Assembly: GCF_024139115.2 (NCBI RefSeq)
Contig: NC_085141.1
Span: 33,619,242 to 33,683,241 of the forward strand
Source: Armigeres subalbatus
Lineage: Eukaryota > Arthropoda > Insecta > Diptera > Culicidae
Reading direction: 5' to 3'
DNA: 64,000 nucleotides
Shown piece after piece: positions 1 to 10,704 of the stretch. Position 1 is the first letter of the stretch, and the number at the start of each line of letters is the position of its first letter. The position numbers and the translations under genes are program-made. Below the pieces are notes generated by a model that was not told the origin of the DNA, made no database searches, and was given only the letters and a program-made list of their open reading frames with translations.

Positions 1-309
1 TCGAGATTTAGAAAGCTACAATGTATGTGGATTGAAGGGGCCGAGAGATCCTTCGACATAAGGAGAGATATCAGCACATGGAACATCGAGATGTAGAAAG
101 TTAACTGTATATAAGAAGTGAAAAATGAGATTTGAGAATCAATAATTATAAAATGGGAACTGAGGCATGACAAGTAAAAAGCGAGATAAAAAATTGGGAG
201 TGAGAAATCAAATATAAGAAAAACGAAGTCATAAAAAATAAAAAGTGAGAGGTGGAAAAAGTTCCAAGGCATGAAAAGTGGTAAGTAAAAAGTGAGACGG
301 GGAAGGGTC
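1..309. repeat. degenerate AAAAGTGAGA-rich flank of the GGCCGAA array
   Basis: A+T-rich DNA with recurrent short motifs such as AAAAGTGAGA, GTGAGAAATCA and AAAAGCGAGA. The same motifs are denser at 1075-1320 and 33600-34080, so this looks like a decayed edge of that repeat family. No coding region is visible. Confidence 0.45.
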
Positions 310-1860
310 GTTTGGCTGAAATCCATTCGGCCGAAAGCCATTTTGCCGAATGCCACTAGGCCGAAGAAACCATTAAGGACTATTCAGTTCATAAAGAGGA
401 CACTTTGTATTGTCGATGTTTTTTAAACCATCAATCTTTTTCGAAATCTGTTTTCTTTTCGTTGAATATATTATCTGACCCTCTAGAAATGAAATCCAAT
501 TACCAATGAAACAATTCTAACTCAGAAATTTGGGATATTCATAACAAGCTCAAAATATTGGATGTTCAACAGCCCCAACCGTTTATTTTCCGTTTTCGGG
601 CTGCCACAGGCTCAACTGTTACTAGATATCGACAAATCATTGACAGTGTGTTTCTTTCCGATCTTCTTGATGATTTTGTTGACATGCGATTTACAATTCT
701 TTTACAAACTGTCAATTTTGTCTATAAAAAATTCTGTTGGAAAGCTTATGTTTACGCAAAATTTGAGAAGTTTTTACAATAGGCGCCATTTTGTTGCATC
801 TAAACTGTTTTATCTCTTTTCAAAAAATACAGTTGATTGACTGTGTATTATATACGAAAAAGCAAACTCCATTAAAATTGACCAATCTGTCTGTATAGTA
901 TCGTTATGTAAAAGTGTCCTCTCAATAAACTGAACAGTCCTTAGGCCGAAACCTATCTGGCCGAAAATCATTTGGCCGAAAGGATCATTTGGCCGAAAGG
1001 GTCATTTGACCGATAGGGTCATTTGGCTGAAAGGGTCATTTAGCCGAGAGAGTAATTTGGCCGAATAGGTGCGCGAAGTGAGTAGTGAGACGTTTCATTA
1101 CCCACTTTGTACTACTCACCTTTCACAACGAGAAGTGAAACGTCTCACTTCTCACTCCTCATTTCTCACTTCTCGCTGTAAAAAGTGAGTAGCGCCAAAG
1201 GAGTAGTGAGACGTCTCTTTACTTCCTTTGCACTACTCAATTTTCACGGTGAGAAGTGATACATCGCACTTTACACTCCTTATTTCTCACTTTTTGCTGT
1301 CACGCTGAGACGTCTCACTACTATTTCTCACTTTTAAAATGACCTTTTCAGCCAAATGTCTTATTCGGCCAAATGCCCTATTCGGCCAAATGACCATTTC
1401 GGTCAAACGGCCCTTTCGGCCAGAATACCCTTTCGGTCAAATGACCATTTCGGCCAAATGGCCCTTTCGGCCAACTGACCCTTTCAGCAAAACGACCCTT
1501 TCGACCAAACGACCCTTTCGGTTAAACGACCCTCGGCCTAATGACCCTTTCTCCACCGACCGCATACTTTTGACCGAACGACAGAAATGATAGTTTGGCT
1601 GAAGGCCACAATGCTGAAAGTTGATTGACCGAATGTCAGTTGGCGAACAAACCATAAGGCCGAAACTCATCTGACCGAAAATGTCATTGGGTCGAAAAAG
1701 GCAAACGAACTAAAATATCGTTTGGCCGAACTTGTCATTTGATCGGAAAAGTCGTTTAGCCGAAAATGCCGTTTGGCAGACACGATCGTTTGGAAGAAAA
1801 GGCCATTTGGTCGAATAAGTCGTTTGGCCGAATACTTCATTTGGCATTGGCCAAACAATA
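310..1860. repeat. composite array: 17-bp TTTGGCCGAA units plus AGTGAGACGTCTCAC units
   Basis: Two interleaved minisatellites. One is a roughly 17-bp unit of the form ATTTGGCCGAAAGGGTC, on the plus strand at 310-372 and 945-1065 and reverse-complemented at about 1340-1560, then plus again from 1600. The other (1075-1320) is built from GTGAGAAGTGAGACGTCTC and its complement, so it is rich in short dyads. Small ORFs across it are translations of the repeat. The array is interrupted by a TA-flanked element at 376-941. The same family recurs at 30130-30400, 31205-32695, 33600-34490 and 55440-55965. Confidence 0.75.
376..941. mobile_element. TA-flanked DNA transposon relic inside the GGCCGAA array
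   Basis: Ends are inverted repeats: AGGACTATTCAGTTCAT on the left and the complement of AGGACTGTTCAGTTTAT on the right. The similarity continues inward through GAGGACACTTT. A TA dinucleotide flanks each end (374-375, 942-943), and the flanking GGCCGAA repeat joins cleanly if the element and one TA are removed. This fits the Tc1/mariner target rule. No transposase is recognisable, so it is probably non-autonomous (566 bp). Superfamily is inferred from the TA duplication only. Confidence 0.65.
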
Positions 1861-2057
1861 TTTCTGTCCATATGACTGTTTCGGACCATGGAAAGAAATT
1901 CCAATCAATCTTATCAGAAAATTTCGAACAACATTCCTTGGGCATTCCAAAAAATTGTCTTTTGATATTCCACAGAATTCACCTTAGAAAATTGAAAGGA
2001 TTTCCCATGGAAGCTTTGAACTATTTCCGCAGAAAATTCTGATAATATCTAGATTTT
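1861..2057. other. noncoding spacer
   Basis: A+T-rich DNA between the GGCCGAA array and a palindrome. No gene or clear repeat seen. Confidence 0.4.
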
Positions 2058-2154
2058 TTATATTTTCTGGTTTGTTGATTTTTATCGGTGATGAAAAATA
2101 CAGTATATCTGTATTTTTCATCACCGATAAAAATCAACAAACCAGAAAATATAA
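2058..2154. repeat. near-perfect 46-bp palindrome
   Basis: Two 46-bp arms (2058-2103 and 2109-2154) are exact or near-exact reverse complements around a 5-base centre, TATAT. The arms contain TATTTTCTGGTTTGTTG and ATCGGTGATGAAAAAT. No TSD was recognised. It is likely a foldback MITE remnant and could extrude as a cruciform. Confidence 0.7.
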
Positions 2155-2734
2155 AGTTTTACGGTGACCAAAACCCCACCAAATATCCAGATTTTATTTT
2201 AAAACACGAGCGCTATAAAAAAAACCCAAATTAATCCACCTAGCGGTGACGATGCCTTTCTCGATTAAATCAAGATATACTGATTAAATCGTTTTTTCTA
2301 ATTCCTATCTACCAAAAATGTTGGAAATTTTGTTTTTCTGTAAAATAAGCATAATACATACATTATGTTATAATTAAGTTATGACGATCGTGAAATTTAA
2401 TTTCATCCATTTTTGTGAGAAATTATTTCCAGTATTGTTATTTGTAACACATATTGATATAATTGTTATGACTAACTGGTCGGGTTGGTATATAACATCA
2501 TGCGTCTCCAAGACTTCTATAAAAGGTTCGATTTCGGAGTGAAATGTACACGAACATTTTGAAAACTAAGCCAATAACTCTCAAGGCCGACTAGAATATG
2601 TCGTCAAATACATTTAAGGTGAAGGTGGGTTGAGTACCAAAACAAAGCTTTGAAAGTATTGGTACAATAAAAACTGTCATATACTGTAGTAGTATTGGTG
2701 TTGTATTTATAAAAAAAAACAAAGAATATTAGTA
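2155..2734. other. noncoding; holds one dispersed Aedes-type motif
   Basis: No gene seen. At about 2232-2266 lies TAATCCACCTAGCGGTGA followed by a GCCTTTC block. Its reverse complement, with few changes, recurs at about 19960-19987, indicating a dispersed repeat. Confidence 0.4.
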
Positions 2735-3354
2735 GGGTGGTTCAAAAAACGACCCAGCTCCACCACGCTCACTCAATTCCGTCCCATGCTCCGAGTGTCC
2801 TCCAAAAACCGATTTGAACAAAAACTGGTTGAACACTAGTCGGTTCAAGTTTGTATGAAAACTAGTATGAGAAACTAAACTTTTCATTACACTGGTTACA
2901 GCGCCTTCTCTCCAAACGCGTGCGAAAAGAGAATCCACATAGCTTAAAGCAACATTCCGGAGACTTCACTGAACGAAAACCGCACCGCAGGAAAGATCCA
3001 TTGATTATGTAACGCAAAAAATAAGCCTAATTATCATGCTAAAGATTTGCAACCTCGATTAAAATCGACTCCCAACCATTGAAACCACCATTCAATGTCC
3101 ATTGTCTATGGAATTAAAGCTCTTGAATATTTCATCCAGTCATTTGGTCTCCCCCCTCGCCAGCGCCCAATGACGAAGTGCCACAATCAAAATAATGTAA
3201 AATACAACCTCGCCATATCAACTGTCATACAAACCTGAAACGACCTGTGCACGGTAAGCTTCTATTCAAACCAACCCAAACCATCGCATGACACCCAAAT
3301 TATGAATTATAATCGACTGAGCGCGGCGGAGCAAAATCATTTTTTGAACCACCC
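2735..3354. mobile_element. TA-flanked MITE with GGGTGGTTCAAAAAA ends
   Basis: The left end GGGTGGTTCAAAAAA and right end TTTTTTGAACCACCC are inverted repeats, each bordered by TA (2733-2734, 3355-3356). The 620-bp interior has no recognisable transposase. Length, TA duplication and termini fit a non-autonomous Tc1/mariner-group element. Confidence 0.7.
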
Positions 3355-3356
3355 TA

Positions 3357-5521
3357 TGTATTAGTTTGTTGCTGCCGCTGCCGGTGTTTACATTCGCTCC
3401 GCGGTCAGTTTTGATTGTTTTTTCGGGCAAAACCAGCAGTTTATATTAAGTTTTCGGTTCAAACGAGTGACTGATTTAAAAAAGTGATGTTTAATTTGCA
3501 TTCTATCAACATTTCGGGCTGCTCATGTGCGGGGAAGTGAGTAAAAACTTGATTTTTCTGTGCCCTTCGAGAAGAAGTGAAGTGCACTAATAAGCCCACC
3601 GACTCGCGAACGGCTATTAAATTGGCACGAAACTGCTGATTTACGATAAAATTCGAGCCGAAATTCATAAGACTCTATGAAGAAAAAAGTTCATTATCAC
3701 GAGAAGTGAATAAATATGCTGTGAACAGGTTTGTAATTTGAATACTATTCTTTTGTTCGATGCTATTCAATGCATTCGAATGTTGGTGGGAGAGGAGTGC
3801 GGGAGGTGTGGGATTGACCCGTGGAAGTTCCGGTGCCATATTGACTGCCATCGTGGTACTCTTCCAACTATGTCCTTAAGATTATTCAACCAACGACGCC
3901 CACACCCCCCTTCGCCAAGGCCACGATGCCATTTTTGAACGATTCCTAAATATAAATAGAAGACTAACAAAACCGCATACATAATATAATAGGGGTATTC
4001 ATGTAGGGTGGTATTTTTACCAAGGCGTATTTGCTAAATGTTTACCACTGCTTTCACGTGAATGCTCCACGCAGTGTACTCTGTATATTGATGTGTAAAT
4101 GAACAAAATTATCTGTTCTATATTTTCTTATGTCAAAGTATAGCGAAAAGAGAGAATAATTGCATTTTGTTCAAATGGGACGATTGGTTGTAGCTTATTT
4201 GAGAATAATATGCTAATGAGAATAATATAATAATTTAAAATACTACTAGATGCAAGGGGCGCACTGATGAATATGCAGGCATCCGACATATATTTCGACT
4301 ATTATTTAGCGCTATCCGTAATTCTAAGTTTAGACAAGATATGTGAATTAAACAAGTCGCTTGAATTAAACGCGAATTGAACGTGTAAGCACCTTTATTT
4401 AATTCACCTGAACGAAAAGAAAGTTGAATATGTTCAACTTTTGGCAAGTAAATTGAACTCAACTAAGTTGTTTAATTCACTTCCCCTGTTAAAACGCAGC
4501 ATATAAGAATGAGAAAAGCAGCCTCGTTCAAATGTCATGTACAACCCAAACCGGTACGCACATAGGAACTTGTCGAACCTCGATTATTTAGAGCAAGATT
4601 CTACGTTTGTTATTTATTTTCTGAAAAATATCAAATCAATACCCTTGAACATGGTATTCTAAATCGGTGTAAACAAATACACATCAAAATCGAAGTGTAT
4701 CGGCATGCAGTCGCGTAAGTCTGATTTCCTTTGAAAGAAATACCAGCTCGTAAATATTTGACTAAATATACCACGTATACAAGGAATACACTGAATACCA
4801 AGCGCTATGTGAATACCCCTAATATGGAAATAAGGAGATGTATAAAACGAAAACTATATTCAAATTTGCCCTTGAAATCACCCAAACTTCACCATAACTC
4901 CACACCACCCATCATACCACATACCACCCAAATCAAACAGCATGTTGAAGCATCAATGAAACCCCTCTTTTTACCCTTCCAATGTATGACTCAAAACAAA
5001 CGCAAACACCACCACGGCCACTAGCGTATGAAACCAGCAGTTAATCGTGTCGTTATCGAGTGCAATTTCTGTTGCCAGCGATGAAACTTACAACTGTGTT
5101 GGTGCGAATGCTCCGATAAAGTATAATGGCAATAAACATCATCGCGTCGGCTCTAAACTTAAAAGCGCGTACGTTGTTTGTCGATTAGTTTTCGTGTTCA
5201 ACACGTTCCACATCACAAGCTTTGAAAAGCTTTGCTCGTTGCGTTAGCGTTATCGATATTGCCGTAGCGAGGTTTCTAACCCATCGAGCGAACGTAATTT
5301 ATATTATAGCATGGCTGCTCAATGCTCAAAGTCCTGATTATATGGGAAAAAATGAATAACTGCCTAAACCATTTTCCTTGTCAGCTGCGAACGCATTAAT
5401 CAGTCTTGATGAAATTGAATAGCATGTAATTAGAAGAGTGGCTCTGCGGAATGCAACTTGTTGCGATAAAATCAGTTAAGTCTAAGTACATGAAAATCGT
5501 GTGAGTTTTTGAGGTTGAAAA
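3357..5521. other. long noncoding stretch, nothing assignable
   Basis: About 2.2 kb with only short ORFs lacking domain similarity that I can recognise. A partly GC-rich patch lies at 3760-3940. I see no RNA gene, splice structure or transposon termini. Confidence 0.4.
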
Positions 5522-5705
5522 AGTGACCATACAGACACACACATACATACACACACACAGACATCACCTCGATTCATCAAACTGAGTTGAATGGTATAAG
5601 AAACTTTGCTATCAGATGTTCCTGTAAAAAGTTCGTTTTTAGAGTGAAATGATAGCCTTTCGGTACAACTTTGTTGTACGAGAAAGGCAAAAATCGCCAT
5701 ACCGG
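5522..5705. repeat. dispersed repeat with CA-rich tract
   Basis: Contains an (AC/AT)-rich tract (ACACACATACATACACAC), then CAGACATCACCTCGATTC and a short TACAACTTTGTTGTA palindrome followed by GAGAAAGGCAAAAA. The middle block recurs in reverse complement at about 46128-46195 (GAATTGAGGTGATGTCTG, then GT-rich DNA). It is a dispersed noncoding repeat. Confidence 0.5.
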
Positions 5706-5814
5706 TGGTTCACGCCGCCGCTGCCACTGGCTAAAAAGCTTTGGCGTGACGCCCAAAACGTCGCCGCTTACATCGATTCCATTCAATGCTTACATGGCAT
5801 AGTTTTATGTATTG

Positions 5815-5970
5815 CATTACTTACTTGATACTTGATGGGCTACAGCTCTTCGATGAACCTACGCCGAATGGAGTAGTATCCTTCTCCACTGGACTCGATC
5901 CTGGGCCAATCGCTTCCAGTCGCCCTGAACATTAAGCGCCCTCAGGTCCTCTTCAACTGCAGAAACCCAA
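5815..5970 (-). pseudogene. RTE-clade retrotransposon, 3' end fragment
   Basis: On the minus strand the DNA translates as the extreme C-terminus of an RTE-type reverse-transcriptase polyprotein: an EEDLRALN block, then DWKRLAQDRVQWRR, ending at a stop (5859-5861) and followed by a short 3' UTR. The equivalent block in the better copy at 49.2-50.6 kb is VEDDLRTL...RGWRSAAMDRAEWRR. Everything upstream is missing, as expected for a 5'-truncated LINE insertion. Clade assignment is from recalled family patterns. Confidence 0.6.
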
Positions 5971-6005
5971 GCAACACAATTTGTTCCAACTCAGTATTAG
6001 CAATA

Positions 6006-6161
6006 GAGCTTGCTGACGTTTGATCATCTTTCTCTTGTACGCGCACAAAATGGATAGGATTTGTTTTCATCGGGAAACGCTTCGGAAGCGTTTCCCGATG
6101 AAAACAAATCCTATCCCGTCCGTGCGCGTGCAAGAGAAAGATGATTAACGTCAGCAAGCTC
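6006..6161. mobile_element. 156-bp TA-flanked foldback MITE
   Basis: Almost the whole element is one palindrome. Arms start GAGCTTGCTGACGT, run through ATCATCTTTCTCTTG and AGGATTTGTTTTCATCGGG, and meet at CGCTTCGGAAGCG. TA flanks both ends (6004-6005, 6162-6163). It is a non-autonomous element. A decayed relative lies at 7338-7428. Confidence 0.75.
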
Positions 6162-6163
6162 TA

Positions 6164-8090
6164 TACAATTATGACTGTTTCACAATCCTTAGTTTCGTTC
6201 CCAGTCTCTTATATACGACTTGTTTACAACGAAAAAAGCGCAAGAGGTGGAGTCAATATATAACATTTCTCAGGTTTCATATGAAATGATTTTGAATCTC
6301 AATTATAACTGAATCATAACACTCATGAAAACCGAGCTGTCATTTTATTTCGATTAGATGTTTTGCTCAATTTATTTTGAAAATGTATACTGTAGAAGAC
6401 ATGATGCAAGTAATGAAAATAAAATGCCAAATTTACGATTGTTCTTCACACCACCAACATATATTGCAATTCCACATGCGGTTCAGAATTTATGGTGAAA
6501 CACACTCATGTACCTTTAATTTTTCGGTGCGCCCTGAGAAACTAATCATATTATCGATTAGTTTGTGGAGAAAACATTGCATATGTATCATACGCTTCAA
6601 GCGCCAACAAAGGGCATCACTGATTTTCATAATTCAGATCGCCATCTTCATCGTACACTGACGGTTGAATATTTTGTTACCTTCAGAAAAAAAACTTTTA
6701 TCGGAAAAAATATACAATGCTGTATAAATAGATTAAGCTATTTAGATACTATCAAGGATACAATGGTTATTCGTATTTGAAATTATGGTTGTGGATCTTG
6801 TTTCAGGCCTGTCGAAACGCAAAAAATAGTCCAACGGAATCCGCAACATATGGTAAAAAATTGTCGAATTATAAAAAAAATATCTTACCGAGCCACCAAA
6901 TAAACTGGAAAACCAATATCGGACATAACTATCAAGTCAATTTTAGGGAAATTTAAAATAGGGGAACTGTTCCCATTTCCATCACTCCATCATCGCTTCT
7001 TCTTACTAACATACTAGTTCACTGTTGGAAAATAAAATTAAACAAGTCAAACTGCTTTTTTTCTCCCTTTTATTAAAGGGAATATTGCAGCTATACGAGA
7101 TCAAGAATATTAACCCCTGGAGTTACCCAATAATTTTCAAAATCAAAATATTCATCTCTGGATATAAAAAATCAATGCATCTGCATCGGTAATACAAGTT
7201 AATTATTAAATACTGATACAGAAATTATAGAATTCCGGTTCAAAAGAAGTTTGGTTCGATGAAATGAAAATGTGGACCCGATTTATTCAATTTAAATTCC
7301 TCCGCAGAGCTGATGCCTTATCATTTTTTTATCTTTCAAAGGCATAGGATTTGTTTTTATCGGAAAATGTTTCTCAATGATAATAAATCCTATGTTTTCT
7401 ATGTGCTTGAACGAGAGATATGATTGAAAGGAACATTCTAATTAATTATTTAGAAAGCGAAATCTATTTTTTGCCCGGCACTGTACATAGATCTGTCAAT
7501 AATATCGCACGCAACAAGAAATCATAAAACTGTTCCGAAAACTAATATACAACACAAATGTAACCACATGAAACTGTAAACATTAATAATAAATGCTGTT
7601 TGTTATAACGCCGTCGTAAATCGGTATGCATAAAAACATACAGTTTTAAACAACTTTTCCAAGTTGCAACCAAAAACAATATAACTTTCAAATTAAAATT
7701 GTGATTTTACGATTTATTTGCTCTCGCTGTGTGGTGATGGACATTATTCATATTATTGCCAACACATTTTTAAAGGTAAGAAAAATATGTTTTACAAAAT
7801 TATTGACTATTCGTACCAAAAATGCCGAATCCGTGTTCTGAAGGCCTATTTTTGAACGCCAAGCAGAAGGTTATAAAGAGGTCTCGATCTAACGCAATTA
7901 TATCAAACATTCTGTTGCTGTTTTATTTAAGTCATACATAAGATGCAAATGAAAAACTTTCAGAAATATGACTTTCCAAAACCCAAAACATGTAGAACTT
8001 TAGTATAACTGAATCTAAACTCAAAGTTACAGTTGAAACAAGTATATAATTCATGTACAACATTTCTGTTTATTTTTTTATTGGGAGTAA
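6164..8090. other. noncoding stretch with a decayed relative of the 6006-6161 MITE
   Basis: Mostly A+T-rich with no recognisable gene. At 7338-7428 the sequence GCATAGGATTTGTTTTTATC, then AATAAATCCTATG and GAACGAGAGATATGATT parallels the centre and right arm of the foldback element at 6006-6161. Confidence 0.45.
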
Positions 8091-8221
8091 GTTGCAGGTG
8101 CTACTTGGGAAACCATCGTGTACGCGACTTTCCACGAAGCCTCTACTGAATATTATCTTCGCTTGGCGTTCTTCCGGCATACGAACAATGTGACCAGGCC
8201 ACCGTAGTATGCCGTGTTGTA
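8091..8221 (-). pseudogene. RTE-clade RT fragment, C-terminal side of an interrupted copy
   Basis: On the minus strand this encodes HGILRWPGHIVRMPEERQ, the RLRWAGHVARM-type motif found near the C-terminus of RTE polyproteins. It directly continues the piece at 10092-10452. Removing the 1868-bp element and one TA puts KLIQHGILRWPGH in one uninterrupted frame, which shows both pieces were one ORF before the insertion. Confidence 0.75.
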
Positions 8222-10089
8222 CAGGTCGGACTCGATTATCCGGAGACTCGATTATCCGGGGACTCGATTATCCGGGGTTCGATTATCCGGAATTTTAGAC
8301 TCGATTATCCGGAGTATTTTTTTTTCTTCGAATGTTTTTTATTCTAAATTCTTATTTTCAATAATATGATATGCAATATGATTATTTTAACAATGAGACG
8401 TATCTAGGTTGTAGGAGGGGGTTGAAAAAGGGGTTGTTTTGAATATTAAAATCTGACTATAGGCTTGTATATCAACTTCATGAATTCAAATGATTATATT
8501 ATTGTTATATTCCTACTAAATAGGATTATTTGAGGAAGTATAAACGTACCTTGCATGGGAGGTTCTGAAATAGGGGTGTTCTACATATTTAATTTTATTT
8601 TCATGAGTCAATTATTTTCTTTAGAATATGTCCACAAACTTCTCGCTTCAAGAACTTTTCCGTGGAAGTCCGTTTCCTCTTTTTTTAGGCAATTACATAA
8701 TCGATTGCCAATTAAGCTATTGCATTTGAGACAAAACAGTCGCTCATTCGACAGACGAAAACGCAACCTCGCCACCATAGAACGATGTGTTTGGATCCAT
8801 AACATGGGTTGCAGAATTCGCTCTCAATTTAAAATTAACAACGATGGACATAAAGCATGAGGCTTTTTTTACCATAACAAGACATGAAAACAAATTGCTC
8901 GTCACCTGATACAAATGCGAAAAAAGGGGCAGAGAACTATTTCCCCCACCGACGTTGTGATAAAACGCTTCGTTCTAGTACAATTGTCACTGAGGTACAT
9001 GTGTAAATGTGCTCCATCAGCACTAATGTCCTTACAATTGGAGTTTTTCTAAGGGAATTTATCTTGCAGAATATCACCCTTTGAGGAATAATCCATTAAT
9101 TTCGTAACGCAAAAATCGCAAATTTCCACAGGAAAATCTTGCAAGCTCCTGTAAATGGTTATTTATGTGCGGAACGTTGCCTATTTTTTTTATTCTGAAG
9201 ACCCCCTTTTTGTCTCCCTCGGATACGAAAGGCTATATGTTCGCTCCAAAAACAAACATATTTAAGATGGCTCGGAGATCCATAGTATTATATACCGATG
9301 GTCGGCGAATTTGGGGCGCTGTATGTGGGTTTGAGTGCACACAACATAGCCCATTTTTTGGTAATTATCCTCATCCAATTTGCTTGCGACTGGTTGCATT
9401 TAATGGAAAATCCTTTCAAGGTCCCCCCTAACACACGTGACGGAAAAATCGCGACGCGATTCTAACGCTTGGCTAATGCGATTCTGTTGCCGTTGGAGTG
9501 AAAGAGTAACTGGAACATTGCCTAGAGCACCCAACGATAAAATCGCGGCGACTAGTTTTCGCCGTTGCGGCGATGAAATCACTCAGGTCTGGGGGAGCCT
9601 TTACAATGTTTCCTATTGAAAAATGGATAGATGGGTCAATTGACTCAAAACTTTCATAGATTTCTGTTGAAAATTGACTAGAACAAACTTTAGGTTCAGA
9701 AATAATGGCCAAAACACTATTTTTTGTACAAAAATGCGCAAATAGTCTAGTTATTATTTTGGCACCTATTTTCAACCAACAAGTTCGATTCGAATGGAAT
9801 CCTGTCTCATTATTTCATATTAAAATTGACTGGATTGGACTATGGATTCCAAAGTTATGAAAAAATACTATTTTCTATTATATACCAGAAAGTCACCGAT
9901 GTCGTTAGGCGGATTAATACGGATTTTTTCAAAATAATTTCTGACTACACCACTGCAAATAAAATAAAACATAAGTTTTTCGTTATGAAACTGCAGATTT
10001 GATTTTTTTTCTGGTGATTCGATTATCCGGAGGATTCGATTATCCGGAGTGAAAAAAAATCGATACTCCGGATAATCGAGTCCGACCTG
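8222..10089. mobile_element. 1.87-kb pogo-like DNA transposon inserted in an RTE element
   Basis: Termini are CAGGTCGGACTCGATTATCC and its exact complement, with TA on both sides (8220-8221, 10090-10091). The left end carries five tandem or near-tandem copies of GACTCGATTATCCGG (8226-8325). The right end has two more in one orientation plus one in the other. Such arrays may be transposase-binding sites. The interior has only short ORFs without a recognisable DDE transposase or CENP-B-like domain, so it is probably non-autonomous. The pogo/Tigger affiliation rests on TA plus CAG-type ends and is inferred. A related end lies at 32697. Confidence 0.7.
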
Positions 10090-10091
10090 TA

Positions 10092-10452
10092 TAAGCTTAA
10101 CAATATCCAGCCCTTTATACACCTGGTACAATTCGTGATTCATGCGACGCCGCCAGATACCGTTCTCCTGTTTACCGCCGAGTATTATCCGCAGCACCTT
10201 ACGCTCAAACACTCCGAAAGCTATCCGATCAGCCTCCTTTAACGTCCATGTCTCATGGCCGTATAAAGCCACCGGAAGAATCAGAGTAGTATACAGCGCG
10301 AGTTTTGTTTTCGTTTGCAGACTACGGGACTTAAGCTGGTTACGAAGTCCGTAATAATCCCTATTTGCAGCTGCAATACGCCTTTTCACCTCGTGGGTAA
10401 CATCATTATCGCACGTCACTAATGTTCCAAGATTATGTATTGCATTAGTCAC
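10092..10452 (-). pseudogene. RTE-clade RT fragment, N-terminal side of the interrupted copy
   Basis: The minus-strand reading frame contains LGTLVTCDNDVTHEVKRRIA, then YGLRNQLKSRS, TKLALYTTLILPVALYGHE, FERKVLRIILGG and WRRRMNHELYQVY. It matches the thumb and C-terminal region of the RTE copy at 49.2-50.6 kb at lower similarity, so it is a different, older RTE family. The catalytic palm is absent: the fragment is 5'-truncated at about 10452. The frame runs off into transposon end sequence because of the insertion at 8222-10089. Confidence 0.75.
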
Positions 10453-10702
10453 ACAAATACGACTGCTATTATTAATTCCGGTTCTTTATCGACGAATGTA
10501 TTTCTTTTTTGCAAAGAGTCACTGAATGATTTTTCCTTGTTTTTTAAATCTTCTATAAACATGCGTAGTCAATCCTACAAATGAAAATAACATCATTTTT
10601 AAATCCCAAATTCCTTGTTTAAACATCCGAAACAGACGTTACTCTTAGAATAAATTGGGTTCACAATTATCGTCACAGTAATATAAAATTACTAGCAGAA
10701 CG
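10453..10702. other. noncoding spacer
   Basis: A+T-rich; no feature recognised. Confidence 0.35.
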
Positions 10703-10704
10703 TA

